Positions 28,218 to 38,782 of a DNA stretch of 41,850 nt are shown here, one piece after another (within the stretch, counting starts at the first letter, position 1; each line of letters starts with the position of its first letter). The position numbers were made by a program, and so were the translations under genes. Source of the stretch: Bartonella tribocorum (lineage in GTDB: Bacteria > Pseudomonadota > Alphaproteobacteria > Rhizobiales > Rhizobiaceae); assembly GCF_002777915.1 (NCBI RefSeq), contig NZ_NJGE01000006.1:1-41850 (forward strand), read 5' to 3'. Below the pieces are notes generated by a model. That model did not search any database and was not told where the DNA came from. It was given only the letters and a program-made list of their open reading frames with translations.

Positions 28218-30398
28218 TCAGTCTTTATACATTTCAGCTTGTTGCCGATGCAAAGCAACCAAGCGTGAAATAGAAGATTCAAAAAACTCATTCTCCCCCG
28301 CAAAACTTGTATTGGCCATAAAATACTCCTGCGCATTAAACGGGCTTTCACCTATCTGCGGTGTGATACGTTTTGATGTTCCATCCTTGAGTATATCAAA
28401 GCTTTGTTGATTATCAATGAGATTAGCAACCATAATTTGTAAAAGAATCTTCTGTCGCACCATTTTATTAAAAACTGGAACCAATATTTCAATACGGTAG
28501 TCTAGATTACGAGGCATCATATCAGCAGAACCTAAGTAAACAAGAGCATTTTCATTAGGCAAATCTTGACCATTCCCAAAACAAAAAATACGACTATGTT
28601 CAAGAAAACGCCCAACAATTGATTTTACACGAATATTATCCGAAATTCCTGGAATACCAGGACGTAAACAACATATCCCCCGCACAACCAAATCAATCTG
28701 TACCCCTGCTTGACTAGCACGATATAAAGCATCAATGATCTCAGAATCAACCAATGCATTCACTTTTATCCAAATAGCAGCAGGCTTTCCTCGTTGTGCA
28801 TGAGCAATTTCTCCCTCAATATGCTCTAAAATACGACCACGCAATGTTAAGGGCGAAAAAGCAATCTTCATTGTTTCATGCGGACGCTCATATTGTGCAA
28901 TATAATTGAACAATAACAAAACATCATGAGCAATATCATCATTCATGGAAAAAAAAGAAAGATCCGTATAAGTTTTAGCGTTAACGGGATGATAATTTCC
29001 TGTTCCAAGATGCACATAAGAACAAAGACGTTTTCCTTCACGTCTCACAACCAGAGACATCTTGGCATGTGTTTTTAAGCTAATAAAACCAAAAATAACT
29101 TGAACCCCAGCACATTCAAGATCCCTTGCCCAACGAATATTTGCTTCCTCATCAAAACGTGCTTTAAGTTCTACCAAAGCAGTCACAGACTTCCCCTGTT
29201 TAGCAGCTTCAATCAAAGCGCTAACAATTGGACTATCATTTGATGTACGATAAAGTGTTTGTTTGATTTCCACAACATCAGGATCAAAAGCAGCTTGACG
29301 TAAAAATTGGACAACAACATCAAATGTCTCATAGGGGTGATGAATCACGAGATCATTTTTACGAATAGCTGCAAAACAATCCCCATTATGTTTACGAATA
29401 GATTCTGGAATACGAGGAATATAAGGAATAAATTTGAGATCATCACGAGAAATAGAAACAATCTCTGAGATCATATTAAGCGCTAAAAATCCATCAAGAA
29501 CATTAATACAATTATCAGGAACAGCAAGACACTTCGTTATAAATTGGCGTAAATTCTCTGGCATTTTTGCGTTAAATTCAACGCGAATAACCTGCCCACG
29601 CCGCCGTCTTTTAAGAGCTTTTTCAAAAAAATGAACAAGATCCTTAGCTTCTTCTTCTACTTCAATATCGCTATCCCGAATCACTCTAAATGTACCCATT
29701 CCATTAACCTCATAGTGAGGAAATAGATATTTGATAAAAAGATAAATAACATCTTCAGATGCAATAAAACGAAAATGTTTGCCCTCCTGAGGAAGAAGAA
29801 TAAAACGCCTCAAAAGCGTTGAAATAGGCAATAACACGGTACGTGCATGTTGGTCTGTCCCTTCAGACAATTGAAGTGCTAAAGAAAGCCCTAAATTAGG
29901 AATAAAGGGAAAAGGATGCGTAGGATCAACAGGCAAAGGTTTTAGAACAGAAAACATTTTATCAAGAAAATATTTTTCAAGCCATGATTTTTCAATCTCT
30001 GAAAGATCATCAGAACAAATAATTTCAATATCATTCTTTCTTAATTCATCACGTAAAACATTCAATTCCTGTAATTGATGAGTCTGCAACTGTGAAACCT
30101 CAGCGAGCACAATATCAAGTTGTTCCTGTGGCGTATACCCATCTGCACTGCACGCTGTAACATGAGCACGAATTTGAGCCGCAAGCCCCGCAACACGAAC
30201 CATAAAAAACTCATCAAGATTTGTTGCTGAAATCGAAAGAAATTGTAGCCGTTCTAATAAAGGATGTTTTGAATTAGCCGCTTCCATCAAAACACGATTA
30301 TTAAATTGTAGCCATGAAAACTCTCGATTAATAAATCGTGCCGGATTTTTCATCATTATATCCGATATAGAAATTTTATCTGCCACCCTCTGTTCCAT
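28218..30398 (-). CDS. ppk: Polyphosphate kinase 1
   Basis: A 726-residue PPK1 which reversibly transfers the gamma-phosphate of ATP to polyphosphate. Seen: the N-terminal [16 protein letters not shown] (22-37), FMVRVAGL (65-72), the autophosphorylated His444 in [11 protein letters not shown], and the second conserved His601 in FLEHSRIF. Two phospholipase D-like C-terminal domains are complete. GAGAAG precedes the ATG. It forms a two-gene unit with ppx. In many relatives hdaA is just upstream; here a 325-bp spacer and a divergent gene are. Confidence 0.97.
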   Translation of the reverse strand: MEQRVADKISISDIMMKNPARFINREFSWLQFNNRVLMEAANSKHPLLERLQFLSISATNLDEFFMVRVAGLAAQIRAHVTACSADGYTPQEQLDIVLAEVSQLQTHQLQELNVLRDELRKNDIEIICSDDLSEIEKSWLEKYFLDKMFSVLKPLPVDPTHPFPFIPNLGLSLALQLSEGTDQHARTVLLPISTLLRRFILLPQEGKHFRFIASEDVIYLFIKYLFPHYEVNGMGTFRVIRDSDIEVEEEAKDLVHFFEKALKRRRRGQVIRVEFNAKMPENLRQFITKCLAVPDNCINVLDGFLALNMISEIVSISRDDLKFIPYIPRIPESIRKHNGDCFAAIRKNDLVIHHPYETFDVVVQFLRQAAFDPDVVEIKQTLYRTSNDSPIVSALIEAAKQGKSVTALVELKARFDEEANIRWARDLECAGVQVIFGFISLKTHAKMSLVVRREGKRLCSYVHLGTGNYHPVNAKTYTDLSFFSMNDDIAHDVLLLFNYIAQYERPHETMKIAFSPLTLRGRILEHIEGEIAHAQRGKPAAIWIKVNALVDSEIIDALYRASQAGVQIDLVVRGICCLRPGIPGISDNIRVKSIVGRFLEHSRIFCFGNGQDLPNENALVYLGSADMMPRNLDYRIEILVPVFNKMVRQKILLQIMVANLIDNQQSFDILKDGTSKRITPQIGESPFNAQEYFMANTSFAGENEFFESSISRLVALHRQQAEMYKD

Positions 30399-30723
30399 AT
30401 CTTCTCATTAATCTTCTTTTATACTTGCTAAAATCCTTGAAGAAACACCTCACATAATATTCTCTAATATGTTACCATACTCATAATACATCAGTGTCCA
30501 ATTTTTATTATCATGTTTTCATTGAATATTTAAAAATACTTAGAAACAAATTTCATCTGCAAAGTGCTAAAAACATGACGATTATTCCGTATAGCATAAA
30601 AGAAGAGTATTTTGTCTTAAAAAGCATCTTGCATTATTATAAGCATTATTACAAACTCACACTTATAAAATAGAAGAGCCTCATCACAGCTGATGAGATA
30701 ATTTATTCTGGAGTTTATACACC
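30399..30723. other. 325-bp divergent intergenic region
   Basis: It separates the ppk start (minus) from the zinc-finger gene (plus) and should hold both promoters. A 32-codon frame at 30575-30673 is too short and lacks motifs. The one structure seen is the hairpin at 30680-30697. Confidence 0.5.
30680..30697 (+). promoter_or_regulatory. Leader hairpin before the NDUFS6-like gene
   Basis: CTCATCA (30680-30686), CAGC loop, TGATGAG (30691-30697): a perfect 7-bp stem ending 26 bp before the start codon and upstream of the ribosome-binding site TGGAG. No T-tract follows directly, so it is not a clear terminator. Confidence 0.35.
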
Positions 30724-30963
30724 ATGGCTGATCATAATATTCCCCATTTTCAAAATGATCTTGGATATAAAACAATCGAAATTGGTGTGAAAGAATTTAT
30801 GTGCGTAGGCGCTACACAACCATTCGATCATCCTCATATCTTTATCGACATGGGAGCAGCCGATGAGAAAATCTGCCCTTATTGCTCAACTCTTTATCGT
30901 TATGTTCCCTCACTCTCGTACGATCAAACAAACCCCACAGGATGTTTATATCATCCAAAATAG
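30724..30963 (+). CDS. zf-CHCC zinc-finger protein, NDUFS6-like
   Basis: A 79-residue zf-CHCC protein, homologous to the zinc-binding C-terminal domain of mitochondrial complex I subunit NDUFS6 (13 kDa). Seen: the metal ligands Cys27 (FMCVGA), a His at 36 or 38 (FDHPH), Cys51 and Cys54 (CPYC), and the typical FIDMGAADEKICPYCSTLY core. Alphaproteobacteria carry this as a free-standing complex I accessory subunit. TGGAG precedes the ATG. It is 55 bp upstream of an FAD monooxygenase and unlinked to nuo genes in the window. Confidence 0.87.
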   Translation: MADHNIPHFQNDLGYKTIEIGVKEFMCVGATQPFDHPHIFIDMGAADEKICPYCSTLYRYVPSLSYDQTNPTGCLYHPK

Positions 30964-31018
30964 CCACTATAATGCGTTCTCGGACTTTCTACCACTCTTT
31001 TAATTATGTTTATTTAAT

Positions 31019-32266
31019 ATGAAATCATTTATGGAGCAATCACCCATCATCGTTGGAGGAGGAATTGCTGGTTTAAGTACCGCTTTAGCGCTCGCTCATA
31101 AAGGCATTGCAAGCACCCTTATCGAAAAATATAAGCAACTTGAAACGGTAGGAGCTGGTATTCAACTGACTCCAAATGCAACATCTATTCTCGCACACTG
31201 GAACCTTCTTAACAAACTCACTGAAATCGCAACAATCCCACATTTTCTTGAGCTAAAAGATGGGATATCTTTAAAAACACGTCTACATGTTCCTCTTATC
31301 AATCTAACAGAAAAATATTGGAAAGCCCCTTATATGACAATTCATCGTGCGGCTTTACAAAAAATTTTATATAATGCAGTGATTGCAAATCCCCTGATTC
31401 AATACAAAGCAGGCGAAACGATAGTATCTTCTACCCACTCTGCAACCAACATTAAAATAACAACAATAAAAACAGATACAACAACAAAACGGCTTTATTC
31501 AACGCCCCTCCTGATCGGATGTGATGGTGTTTGGTCAACATTACGGCAACAATCTCCTTTTCATGAAAAAGCAAATTTTAGTGGCTTTATTGCTTGGCGT
31601 ACAACAACAACATTTGATAATCTTCCTCAAAACTTTTGTTCTTCGTTGCACAATATGAAGACAATCACAGCTTGGATGGGACCAAACAATCATCTTGTTG
31701 TCTATCCCATTCAATCGTCAGAAAAAATGTTTAATTTTGTTGCCATCACAAATGGAGAAAAACCAAAAGAAGGATGGGCCCATAAAGGAGATAAAGAAAA
31801 ACTCAAATCTCTTTTTAAAGGTTGGAATTCAAAAATCTTACAACTCTTTGATCATATTGATGAATGGAGATATTGGCCACTCTTTCACATGAAACAAAAT
31901 CGTTTTTTAGGCTTAGACAGACAAGTATTTGTTGGCGATTGTGCGCATGCAGCCTTACCTTTTGCAGCACAAGGTGCTGCTATGGCAATCGAAGACTCTG
32001 CCACATTAGCAGAAGCACTTTCATTGAAAGATCTTCCATTAACGAAAGCACTTTCGCTTTACGAAACAACACGCATCCCCCGTATTGAAGCAGTAAAAAA
32101 ACGCGGAAATTTCAACAGATTAGTCTATCATGCAACCGGACCCATAGCAATAGCCCGTAATCTCATGATGAAAATTCGTACACCAGAGAGCATTATGTCA
32201 AGTCTCCATTGGCTTTATATGTATAATGCGATGAATTCCATAAAAAATCGTGATAAAAACTTATAA
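31019..32266 (+). CDS. FAD-dependent monooxygenase (salicylate hydroxylase/UbiH-like fold)
   Basis: A 415-residue class A flavoprotein hydroxylase. Seen: the N-terminal Rossmann motif GGGIAGLS (13-20), then the Glu-containing strand STLIEKY; the GCDGVWSTLR (167-176) DG motif; and VFVGDCAHAALPFAAQG (303-319), the GD motif that binds the FAD ribityl chain and the end of the active site. These enzymes use NAD(P)H and O2 to hydroxylate aromatic rings; the substrate cannot be told, and a ubiquinone-pathway role is possible. The Met at codon 5 is an alternative start; neither has a clear ribosome-binding site. Confidence 0.82.
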   Translation: MKSFMEQSPIIVGGGIAGLSTALALAHKGIASTLIEKYKQLETVGAGIQLTPNATSILAHWNLLNKLTEIATIPHFLELKDGISLKTRLHVPLINLTEKYWKAPYMTIHRAALQKILYNAVIANPLIQYKAGETIVSSTHSATNIKITTIKTDTTTKRLYSTPLLIGCDGVWSTLRQQSPFHEKANFSGFIAWRTTTTFDNLPQNFCSSLHNMKTITAWMGPNNHLVVYPIQSSEKMFNFVAITNGEKPKEGWAHKGDKEKLKSLFKGWNSKILQLFDHIDEWRYWPLFHMKQNRFLGLDRQVFVGDCAHAALPFAAQGAAMAIEDSATLAEALSLKDLPLTKALSLYETTRIPRIEAVKKRGNFNRLVYHATGPIAIARNLMMKIRTPESIMSSLHWLYMYNAMNSIKNRDKNL

Positions 32267-32436
32267 AACTCTTCCAGTACTTTGAATATTACCAAAGAAA
32301 GAGATTTTTTGACAAAAGTTCATCACAGTTTACTCAAATAAAAGCAAAAGATTTCTAAATCACCTACTTGGTTTTCAAAACTCAACTTTTAACTTTTCCA
32401 AAAGTTTCCCCAATAGCCCTTACTTTAAATCTTGTT

Positions 32437-35400
32437 TTAACTCAATTCGACATCGACAACACCTTGAATTAATTTCATAGCATTTGCGACTTGTGAATTA
32501 ACCTTATATCGTTTTGGAAGTGCAATTTCGACTTCTCGTAATCCCTCTTCCTGAATCAAAATAAGCCCAACCTCTCCATGCCCCCCAAGATTTAAATTTT
32601 GTTCAATTTGTGGAAGCATATCAACTGTTTTGATAAAAAGACGCATCATTTTATGCTGTTGTAACGCTTCCTTTTCCAAAGACTGAATTGTCTCAATTCG
32701 CAAACTAACCCCTTCAGAGCGATTTTCTGCACTCACCGTAATAATAAAAGATTTTCCAGGTTCTAGCATCTCTTCATAATCCGAAAGTGCTTCAGAAAAG
32801 AGAACGGCCTCATATTGTCCACTTGTATCAGAAAAATGAATAATTCCCATTTTTTTACCAGATTTTGTTTTGCGCACATTTTTTGCCACAACGGTTCCAG
32901 CAAGCCGTGCAGCCGTTGCCCCCCCTTTAACGGCATTGGCAAAATGACTCCAAGCCTGAACACGTTTTTTGGCAAGAATAGCTTGATACTCATCCAATGG
33001 ATGCGCAGAAAAGTAAAAGCCTATTGCTTGAAATTCTCGATAAAGTTTTTCAGCCAGCAACCAAGGAGTCGCTTGGGATAAAATCAATGGTTCTTTTAAT
33101 CCGCCTGCCATTCCAAATATATCAACCTGCCCACTAGAATTGTCATCAAAAATACGAAGTGCCCGTGCATGAAGCGTTCCAAGATTGGCTAATAAAACTT
33201 CACGTGCAATATTAAAACAATCAAAAGCGCCAGCACAAACTAAACTTTCCATCGCACGCTTATTGACAATACGAGGATCAACACGTGCACAAAAATCTTC
33301 CAGATCCTTAAAAATCTTATTCCCACGACAAGCAACAATATGATCGACAACCGTTTCTCCCACCCCTTTAATGGCAGCAAGAGAATAATAGATACAGTGA
33401 TCCCCAACCTCAAAAACACGATGAGATGTTTGTATAGAAGGTGCAATAACTTCAATACCCATCCTTAATGCCTCACGCCGAAAATCATTGAGCTTATCCG
33501 TATTCGTCATATCATGCGTCATTGAAGCAGCTAAAAACTCAACGGGATAATTGGCTTTCATATAAGCTGTTTGATAAGAAACAATCGCATAAGCAGCAGC
33601 ATGCGATTTATTAAATCCGTAATCAGCAAATTTTGCTAAAAGATCAAAGATAATATCAGCTTGCTCTTTATCAACACCACCAGCAACAGCTCCATTGACA
33701 AAACGTGTACGCTGTTTTTGCATTTCGGCATGAATTTTTTTCCCCATAGCACGACGTAATAAATCAGCTTCTCCAAGCGAATAACCAGCCAACACCTGAG
33801 CAATCTGCATCACCTGTTCTTGATAAACAATAACACCTTGTGTTTCTTTAATCAGATGATCTATTTTAGGATGAATAGAAGCTATTTCCTCTTCTCCGTG
33901 TTTGCGTGCATTATAGGTTGGAATATTCTCCATAGGACCAGGACGGTAAAGCGCAACCAGCGCAATAATATCTTCAATACGGTCTGGCTTCATTCCAATC
34001 AGCGCCTTGCGCATACCAGAACTTTCCACCTGAAATACACCAACCGTTTCACCACGTGCCATCATAGCGTAGGTTATTTCATCATTCAGAGGAATATTTG
34101 ACAAATCTATTTTGATCTTCTTTCTGGCCACAAAATCAACAGCCATTTTCAAAACAGTCAGCGTTTTTAATCCAAGAAAGTCAAATTTTACCAATCCTGC
34201 TTGTTCAACATATTTCATGTTAAATTGTGTAACCGGCATATCAGAACGAGGATCACGATACATCGGGACAAGCTCCCAAAGCGGACGATCTCCAATAACA
34301 ATCCCAGCAGCATGCGTTGAAGCGTGACGATAAAGTCCCTCCAACTGAAGTGCTATATCTAATGTACGTCCCACGACGGGATCTTTTTTCTTTTCCTCTT
34401 CAAATTTAGGCTCATCCTTAATAGCATCAGCCAATTCTACCTGACTTCCTGGTGTAGCAGGAATTAATTTTGTAAGATAATCCACCTGACGATAAGGAAC
34501 TTCTAAAACACGTCCCACATCACGCAAAACTGCACGTGCCTGTAACTTACCAAAGGTAATAATTTGAGCAACTTGATCACGTCCATATTTTTTTTGAACA
34601 TATTGAATAACTTCTTCACGCCGCTCTTGACAAAAGTCAATATCAAAATCTGGCATCGAAACACGATCTGGATTGAGAAAACGTTCAAAGAGAAGAGAAA
34701 AACGCAATGGATCAACATCGGTAATCGTCAATGCATAAGCAACAAGTGAACCTGCACCAGAACCCCGTCCTGGACCAACGGGAATATCATGAAATTTTGC
34801 CCACTTTATAAAGTCTGAAACGATAAGGAAATATCCAGAAAATTGCATACGCGTAATAACTGAAACCTCATAATCAAGCCGCTGCTCATAATCTGCAATC
34901 GAATACCCTTCAGCCAATCCAATTGTTTCAAGCCGCATCTTCAAACCAGCTTTAGCTTGATTTAACAATTCACTATCTTCTGCTTCTAAAGTGTTTTCTG
35001 AATGAGTAGATTGTTCTATAAAACGAGGCAATATCGGTTTTCGAAGAGGCGTGGCAATATGACAACGCAATGCAATTTCAACACTATTTTCTAAAGCTTC
35101 TGGAAGATCAGAAAACAGTGCAACCATTTCATCTTGTGACTTCAAATAATGATCTGGCGTCACCCTTTTTCGATCTGGATTAGAGACAATTTGTCCTTCT
35201 GAAACAGCCATTAACGCATCATGCGCTTCATACCCTTCTTTCTTCAGAAAAAAGGCTTCATTCGTTGCAACAAGAGGAATTTCATGCGCATAAGCCAATT
35301 CAATAAGGTCTGCTTCTATTCCTCGATCATAAGAACCATGCCGTTGTAATTCCACATAAAGACGATCAGCAAAAGTTTTTTTCAAATAAATTAAACGTTC

Positions 35401-35928
35401 AACAGCGCGTTCTTTTTTTTCTTCTGCCAAAGAATAATTAATAGGCCCTCCCTTGCCCCCCGTTAAAGCAATGATACCTTCACTGTACTCTGACAACCAA
35501 TCAGCTTTAATATGAGGAGGATCAGTATCACATTTATCAAGATAAGCACGGCTCACAAGACGAACCAAATGGGCATAACCGGTTTTACTAGCAGCAAACA
35601 AAACAATAGAGCAAAAATCAGAAGCATGACGTCCTTTAAGCAAACGTGAATGATCATTTTCATCACAAAAATCAACAGCAAGCTGACAACCAATAATAGG
35701 TTGAACCCCATGAGAAAGACAATACTGCGAAAATTCCAAAGCCCCAAATAAATTATTGGTATCGGTAATAGCAACCGCTGGTGCCTGATCTGAAATCGCC
35801 TGTTGAATAATTTGGGGAATTTTTAAAGCTCCTTCGAGCAAAGAATAAGCTGAATGCACTCTCAAATGAATAAAGCGAGGAAAAGAATTTTTATACTCTT
35901 GTAGTTTATTTTTTTTAACCACTCTCAC
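32437..35928 (-). CDS. dnaE: DNA polymerase III alpha subunit
   Basis: The 1163-residue replicative polymerase subunit, a C-family polymerase. Seen: an N-terminal PHP domain (HLRVHSAYSLLEGA, His21 and His25), polymerase palm with GPGRGSGAGSLVAY (386-398) and the catalytic aspartates in MPDFDIDF (425-432; D427, D429), ALYRPGPM, GEADLLRRAMGKK, a helix-hairpin-helix region, and an OB-fold near 1000-1080. The start is GTG at 35928 with AGGA 6 nt upstream. Divergent from recG and convergent with the FAD monooxygenase. No proofreading domain is fused, as usual for DnaE. Confidence 0.96.
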   Translation of the reverse strand: MRVVKKNKLQEYKNSFPRFIHLRVHSAYSLLEGALKIPQIIQQAISDQAPAVAITDTNNLFGALEFSQYCLSHGVQPIIGCQLAVDFCDENDHSRLLKGRHASDFCSIVLFAASKTGYAHLVRLVSRAYLDKCDTDPPHIKADWLSEYSEGIIALTGGKGGPINYSLAEEKKERAVERLIYLKKTFADRLYVELQRHGSYDRGIEADLIELAYAHEIPLVATNEAFFLKKEGYEAHDALMAVSEGQIVSNPDRKRVTPDHYLKSQDEMVALFSDLPEALENSVEIALRCHIATPLRKPILPRFIEQSTHSENTLEAEDSELLNQAKAGLKMRLETIGLAEGYSIADYEQRLDYEVSVITRMQFSGYFLIVSDFIKWAKFHDIPVGPGRGSGAGSLVAYALTITDVDPLRFSLLFERFLNPDRVSMPDFDIDFCQERREEVIQYVQKKYGRDQVAQIITFGKLQARAVLRDVGRVLEVPYRQVDYLTKLIPATPGSQVELADAIKDEPKFEEEKKKDPVVGRTLDIALQLEGLYRHASTHAAGIVIGDRPLWELVPMYRDPRSDMPVTQFNMKYVEQAGLVKFDFLGLKTLTVLKMAVDFVARKKIKIDLSNIPLNDEITYAMMARGETVGVFQVESSGMRKALIGMKPDRIEDIIALVALYRPGPMENIPTYNARKHGEEEIASIHPKIDHLIKETQGVIVYQEQVMQIAQVLAGYSLGEADLLRRAMGKKIHAEMQKQRTRFVNGAVAGGVDKEQADIIFDLLAKFADYGFNKSHAAAYAIVSYQTAYMKANYPVEFLAASMTHDMTNTDKLNDFRREALRMGIEVIAPSIQTSHRVFEVGDHCIYYSLAAIKGVGETVVDHIVACRGNKIFKDLEDFCARVDPRIVNKRAMESLVCAGAFDCFNIAREVLLANLGTLHARALRIFDDNSSGQVDIFGMAGGLKEPLILSQATPWLLAEKLYREFQAIGFYFSAHPLDEYQAILAKKRVQAWSHFANAVKGGATAARLAGTVVAKNVRKTKSGKKMGIIHFSDTSGQYEAVLFSEALSDYEEMLEPGKSFIITVSAENRSEGVSLRIETIQSLEKEALQQHKMMRLFIKTVDMLPQIEQNLNLGGHGEVGLILIQEEGLREVEIALPKRYKVNSQVANAMKLIQGVVDVELS

Positions 35929-36287
35929 AATTTCCTACTAAAAACTAAATGCCAAACAGCACCCGTTAAAAAAATTTCAGGCTAGCATAACTTTAAAGCT
36001 ATAAATTTATCATCCCACATGATCAATATTATTGATCTTTATAAGAGAGTTCTATCAAGAAAATGCCTCTATTCACAGCAAATAAACGCCTAAAATAAAA
36101 GGAAGAAAATATACCTCATATGAGCACTTTAATTTTAGCATTCTCTAGATTAGATTTCTCTTTAAATATTCATTTTTCTTCCTAAAACTCAATGTGTTAA
36201 TAAAACAATTCCCCCTTTATGACTTTATCCCCAAAAAGCTCTTCATAAAGGTCTAGAAAAAATAAAAAGAGCAAGTTAAATTTCCCC
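35929..36287. other. 359-bp divergent spacer between dnaE and recG
   Basis: No gene seen. It must contain the dnaE and recG promoters, but the AT-rich sequence offers many weak -10-like hexamers and none stands out. Confidence 0.5.
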
Positions 36288-38396
36288 ATGCTTCCAAATC
36301 TTCTTATCCCTCTTTTTAATTCTATTCGGACCCTTTCTGGTATTACACCTAAAACCTATGGCTTACTGACAAAACTTTTAAATGTTAATCCTACACACCG
36401 TGAAGCAACCCTTATTGATCTTCTTCAATTAATGCCCCATTCCGTTATAGACCGCAGAATGTGTCCCAGCATTGCTTATGCAAAAGAAGGAGAAACGGTT
36501 ACGCTCGAAATTATTATCGATCAACATCAACCCCCACCCCGTGGTCATAACAAAATCCCCTATCGTGTTATCGCCCATGATCAAACAGGAAAAATAAATT
36601 TAGTTTTTTTTCATGCTCAACCTCTTTGGCTGAAAAAACAACTCCCTGAAGGGAAAAAAATCATTGTATCAGGAAAAGTTGAATGGTTTAATGGGCAACT
36701 TTCAATGGCGCATCCCGATCATATTGCCCCAAGCGAACAATCAAATCAGATTCCTCTCATCGAACCTGTTTATCCCTCTACTGCAGGACTAGCCGCAAAG
36801 ACACTAAGACGTGCCATACAAAATGCTCTTGATTTTATTCCTCTCCTCCCAGAGTGGATAGACGAAAATGTTAAAAAGCAGCAAAATTTTTCTTCCTTTT
36901 CTGTTGCTTTACGCCGTATCCATGCTCCCATTAATCCCGATGATCTCTCCTTAGAAAGTACAGCACGCAAACGTCTTGCCTATGATGAACTGCTCGCTTG
37001 TCAATTGGCGCTAGGCCTTGTGCGTTTGAAAACCAAATCTCTTGTTGGGACTTCTCGACCATCAACAGGAATTTATACGAAAAAATTGCTCAATGTTCTC
37101 CCTTTTCAACTCACAACGGGGCAAATGAAAGCAGTAGAGGATATCGCCAATGATCTTGCTTCACCAGAACCGATGCTAAGACTACTCCAAGGCGATGTAG
37201 GCGCAGGAAAGACCATCGTTGCACTGATGGCAATGGCACAAATTGCTGAAAATTCAGGACAATCAGCTTTAATGGCCCCCACAGAAGTGCTCGCTCGGCA
37301 ACATTTTGCCACTATTGCCCCACTTGCCGAAAAGATAGGCTTAAAAACAACGCTTTTAACAGGACGAGAAAAAGGAAAGTCGCGGACCAATATCTTAAAT
37401 GATATTTTATCAGACAAAGTTTCTATTGTCATCGGAACCCATGCTCTCATACAAGACAGTGTGACTTATAATAATCTTGCCTTAACCATTATCGATGAGC
37501 AACACCGTTTTGGTGTGCATCAACGTATTGCACTTACAGAAAAAGGCGATAAACCTGACATGCTGGTCATGACTGCTACCCCCATTCCCCGCACCCTTGT
37601 CTTAACAGCTTTTGGTGACATGGATGTCTCTAAAATTACAGAAAAACCAATAGGACGACAACCCATTACAACAGCAATGCTTTCTTTAAAACGTATGCAT
37701 GAGCTTATAGAGCGAATCGCAATAGCACTAGACAAAGGAGAAAAACTCTATTGGATTTGTCCTTTAGTGGAGGAATCGACAGCTCTTGATCTTACTTCAA
37801 TTGAAAATCGTTTTGCGTTTCTCCATGAGCGCTTTGGGACTCTCGTTGGAATGATCCATGGCAAAATGTCTACAGCAGAAAAAGAAACCGCTATGGCATC
37901 TTTTAAATGCGGAAATACACGTATTTTAGTTGCAACCACCGTCATTGAAGTAGGCGTGGATATTCCAGACGCTTCGATTATTATCATCGAACACGCAGAA
38001 CATTTTGGCCTTTCACAATTGCACCAATTGCGTGGACGTGTAGGACGAGGTGATAAAAAATCTTCCTGCATTTTGCTCTATAAAGAGCCACTAACCAAAA
38101 CAGCAGCCACACGCCTGAATATTATACGCAATACAGAAGATGGTTTTGAAATTGCTGAAGAAGATTGGCGCTTGCGAGGTGAAGGAGAACTTCTAGGAAC
38201 AAAACAATCTGGGATTCCTGAATTTCATATAGCAAACCTTGCAGTTCACAGCGATCTTTTGTCCATAGCAAGAAAAGATGCACGCTTATTTTTACAACGC
38301 GATCCTCATCTTTCCTCTGAGCAAGGACAAGCTTTACGATTGCTTCTTTATCTTTTCGGACATGACGATGCTGCGCGCCTCTTACGAGCAGGATAA
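36288..38396 (+). CDS. recG: ATP-dependent DNA helicase RecG
   Basis: A 702-residue superfamily 2 helicase that reverses stalled forks and processes branched DNA. Seen: an N-terminal wedge OB-fold (about 70-160), Walker A GDVGAGKT (302-309), motif II DEQH (403-406) followed by RFG, TATPIPRTL (motif III), TTVIEVGVDIPDA and the QLRGRVGRG motif VI, then the RecG C-terminal WRLRGEGELLGTKQSG. Length is typical. The start ATG at 36288 has only a weak ribosome-binding site. Convergent with glmS. Confidence 0.96.
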   Translation: MLPNLLIPLFNSIRTLSGITPKTYGLLTKLLNVNPTHREATLIDLLQLMPHSVIDRRMCPSIAYAKEGETVTLEIIIDQHQPPPRGHNKIPYRVIAHDQTGKINLVFFHAQPLWLKKQLPEGKKIIVSGKVEWFNGQLSMAHPDHIAPSEQSNQIPLIEPVYPSTAGLAAKTLRRAIQNALDFIPLLPEWIDENVKKQQNFSSFSVALRRIHAPINPDDLSLESTARKRLAYDELLACQLALGLVRLKTKSLVGTSRPSTGIYTKKLLNVLPFQLTTGQMKAVEDIANDLASPEPMLRLLQGDVGAGKTIVALMAMAQIAENSGQSALMAPTEVLARQHFATIAPLAEKIGLKTTLLTGREKGKSRTNILNDILSDKVSIVIGTHALIQDSVTYNNLALTIIDEQHRFGVHQRIALTEKGDKPDMLVMTATPIPRTLVLTAFGDMDVSKITEKPIGRQPITTAMLSLKRMHELIERIAIALDKGEKLYWICPLVEESTALDLTSIENRFAFLHERFGTLVGMIHGKMSTAEKETAMASFKCGNTRILVATTVIEVGVDIPDASIIIIEHAEHFGLSQLHQLRGRVGRGDKKSSCILLYKEPLTKTAATRLNIIRNTEDGFEIAEEDWRLRGEGELLGTKQSGIPEFHIANLAVHSDLLSIARKDARLFLQRDPHLSSEQGQALRLLLYLFGHDDAARLLRAG

Positions 38397-38782
38397 TTCT
38401 AGAAAAAATATTTGATAAAAACTTCTCTATTCAAATATGATTTTCTTTTTTCCAATCCCCCACAATACCCGAACGCAATCCCTACACTATTATGCTTCAT
38501 GAAAGAATAACAAACCAACAGCAGCACTTTCTCTCCCAATCTGGATTACGCTTTACATTAAAGGAGAAGAAGCATATTACTGCGCCTTTTTACTCTTAAT
38601 ATTCATACATCTAGTCCATTTTCTGATCGTTAAGGAAACATTTTTTATTCTGTCATCAAGAATTTGAAACGAAAAGTCCTGTCTTCGATATTCTCATTCA
38701 ACAAAGAAAAATGAATTATCACTATGAATCAATTTGTTACAGTTGATTATGTTCGACAAATTCAGAAATACACAATCTATTT
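38397..38782. other. 386-bp spacer between convergent recG and glmS
   Basis: No reading frame of interest and no terminator-like hairpin with a T-tract seen on either strand. In several related genomes a DUF502 membrane-protein gene lies between recG and glmS; no recognisable trace of it is here. Confidence 0.45.

Noticed and set aside
30575-30673. 32-codon reading frame upstream of the NDUFS6-like gene
   Set aside because: Very short, no clear ribosome-binding site, no motif.
32391-32406. AACTTT-TCCA-AAAGTT hairpin between the FAD monooxygenase and dnaE
   Set aside because: AT-only stem without a proper T-tract on either strand.
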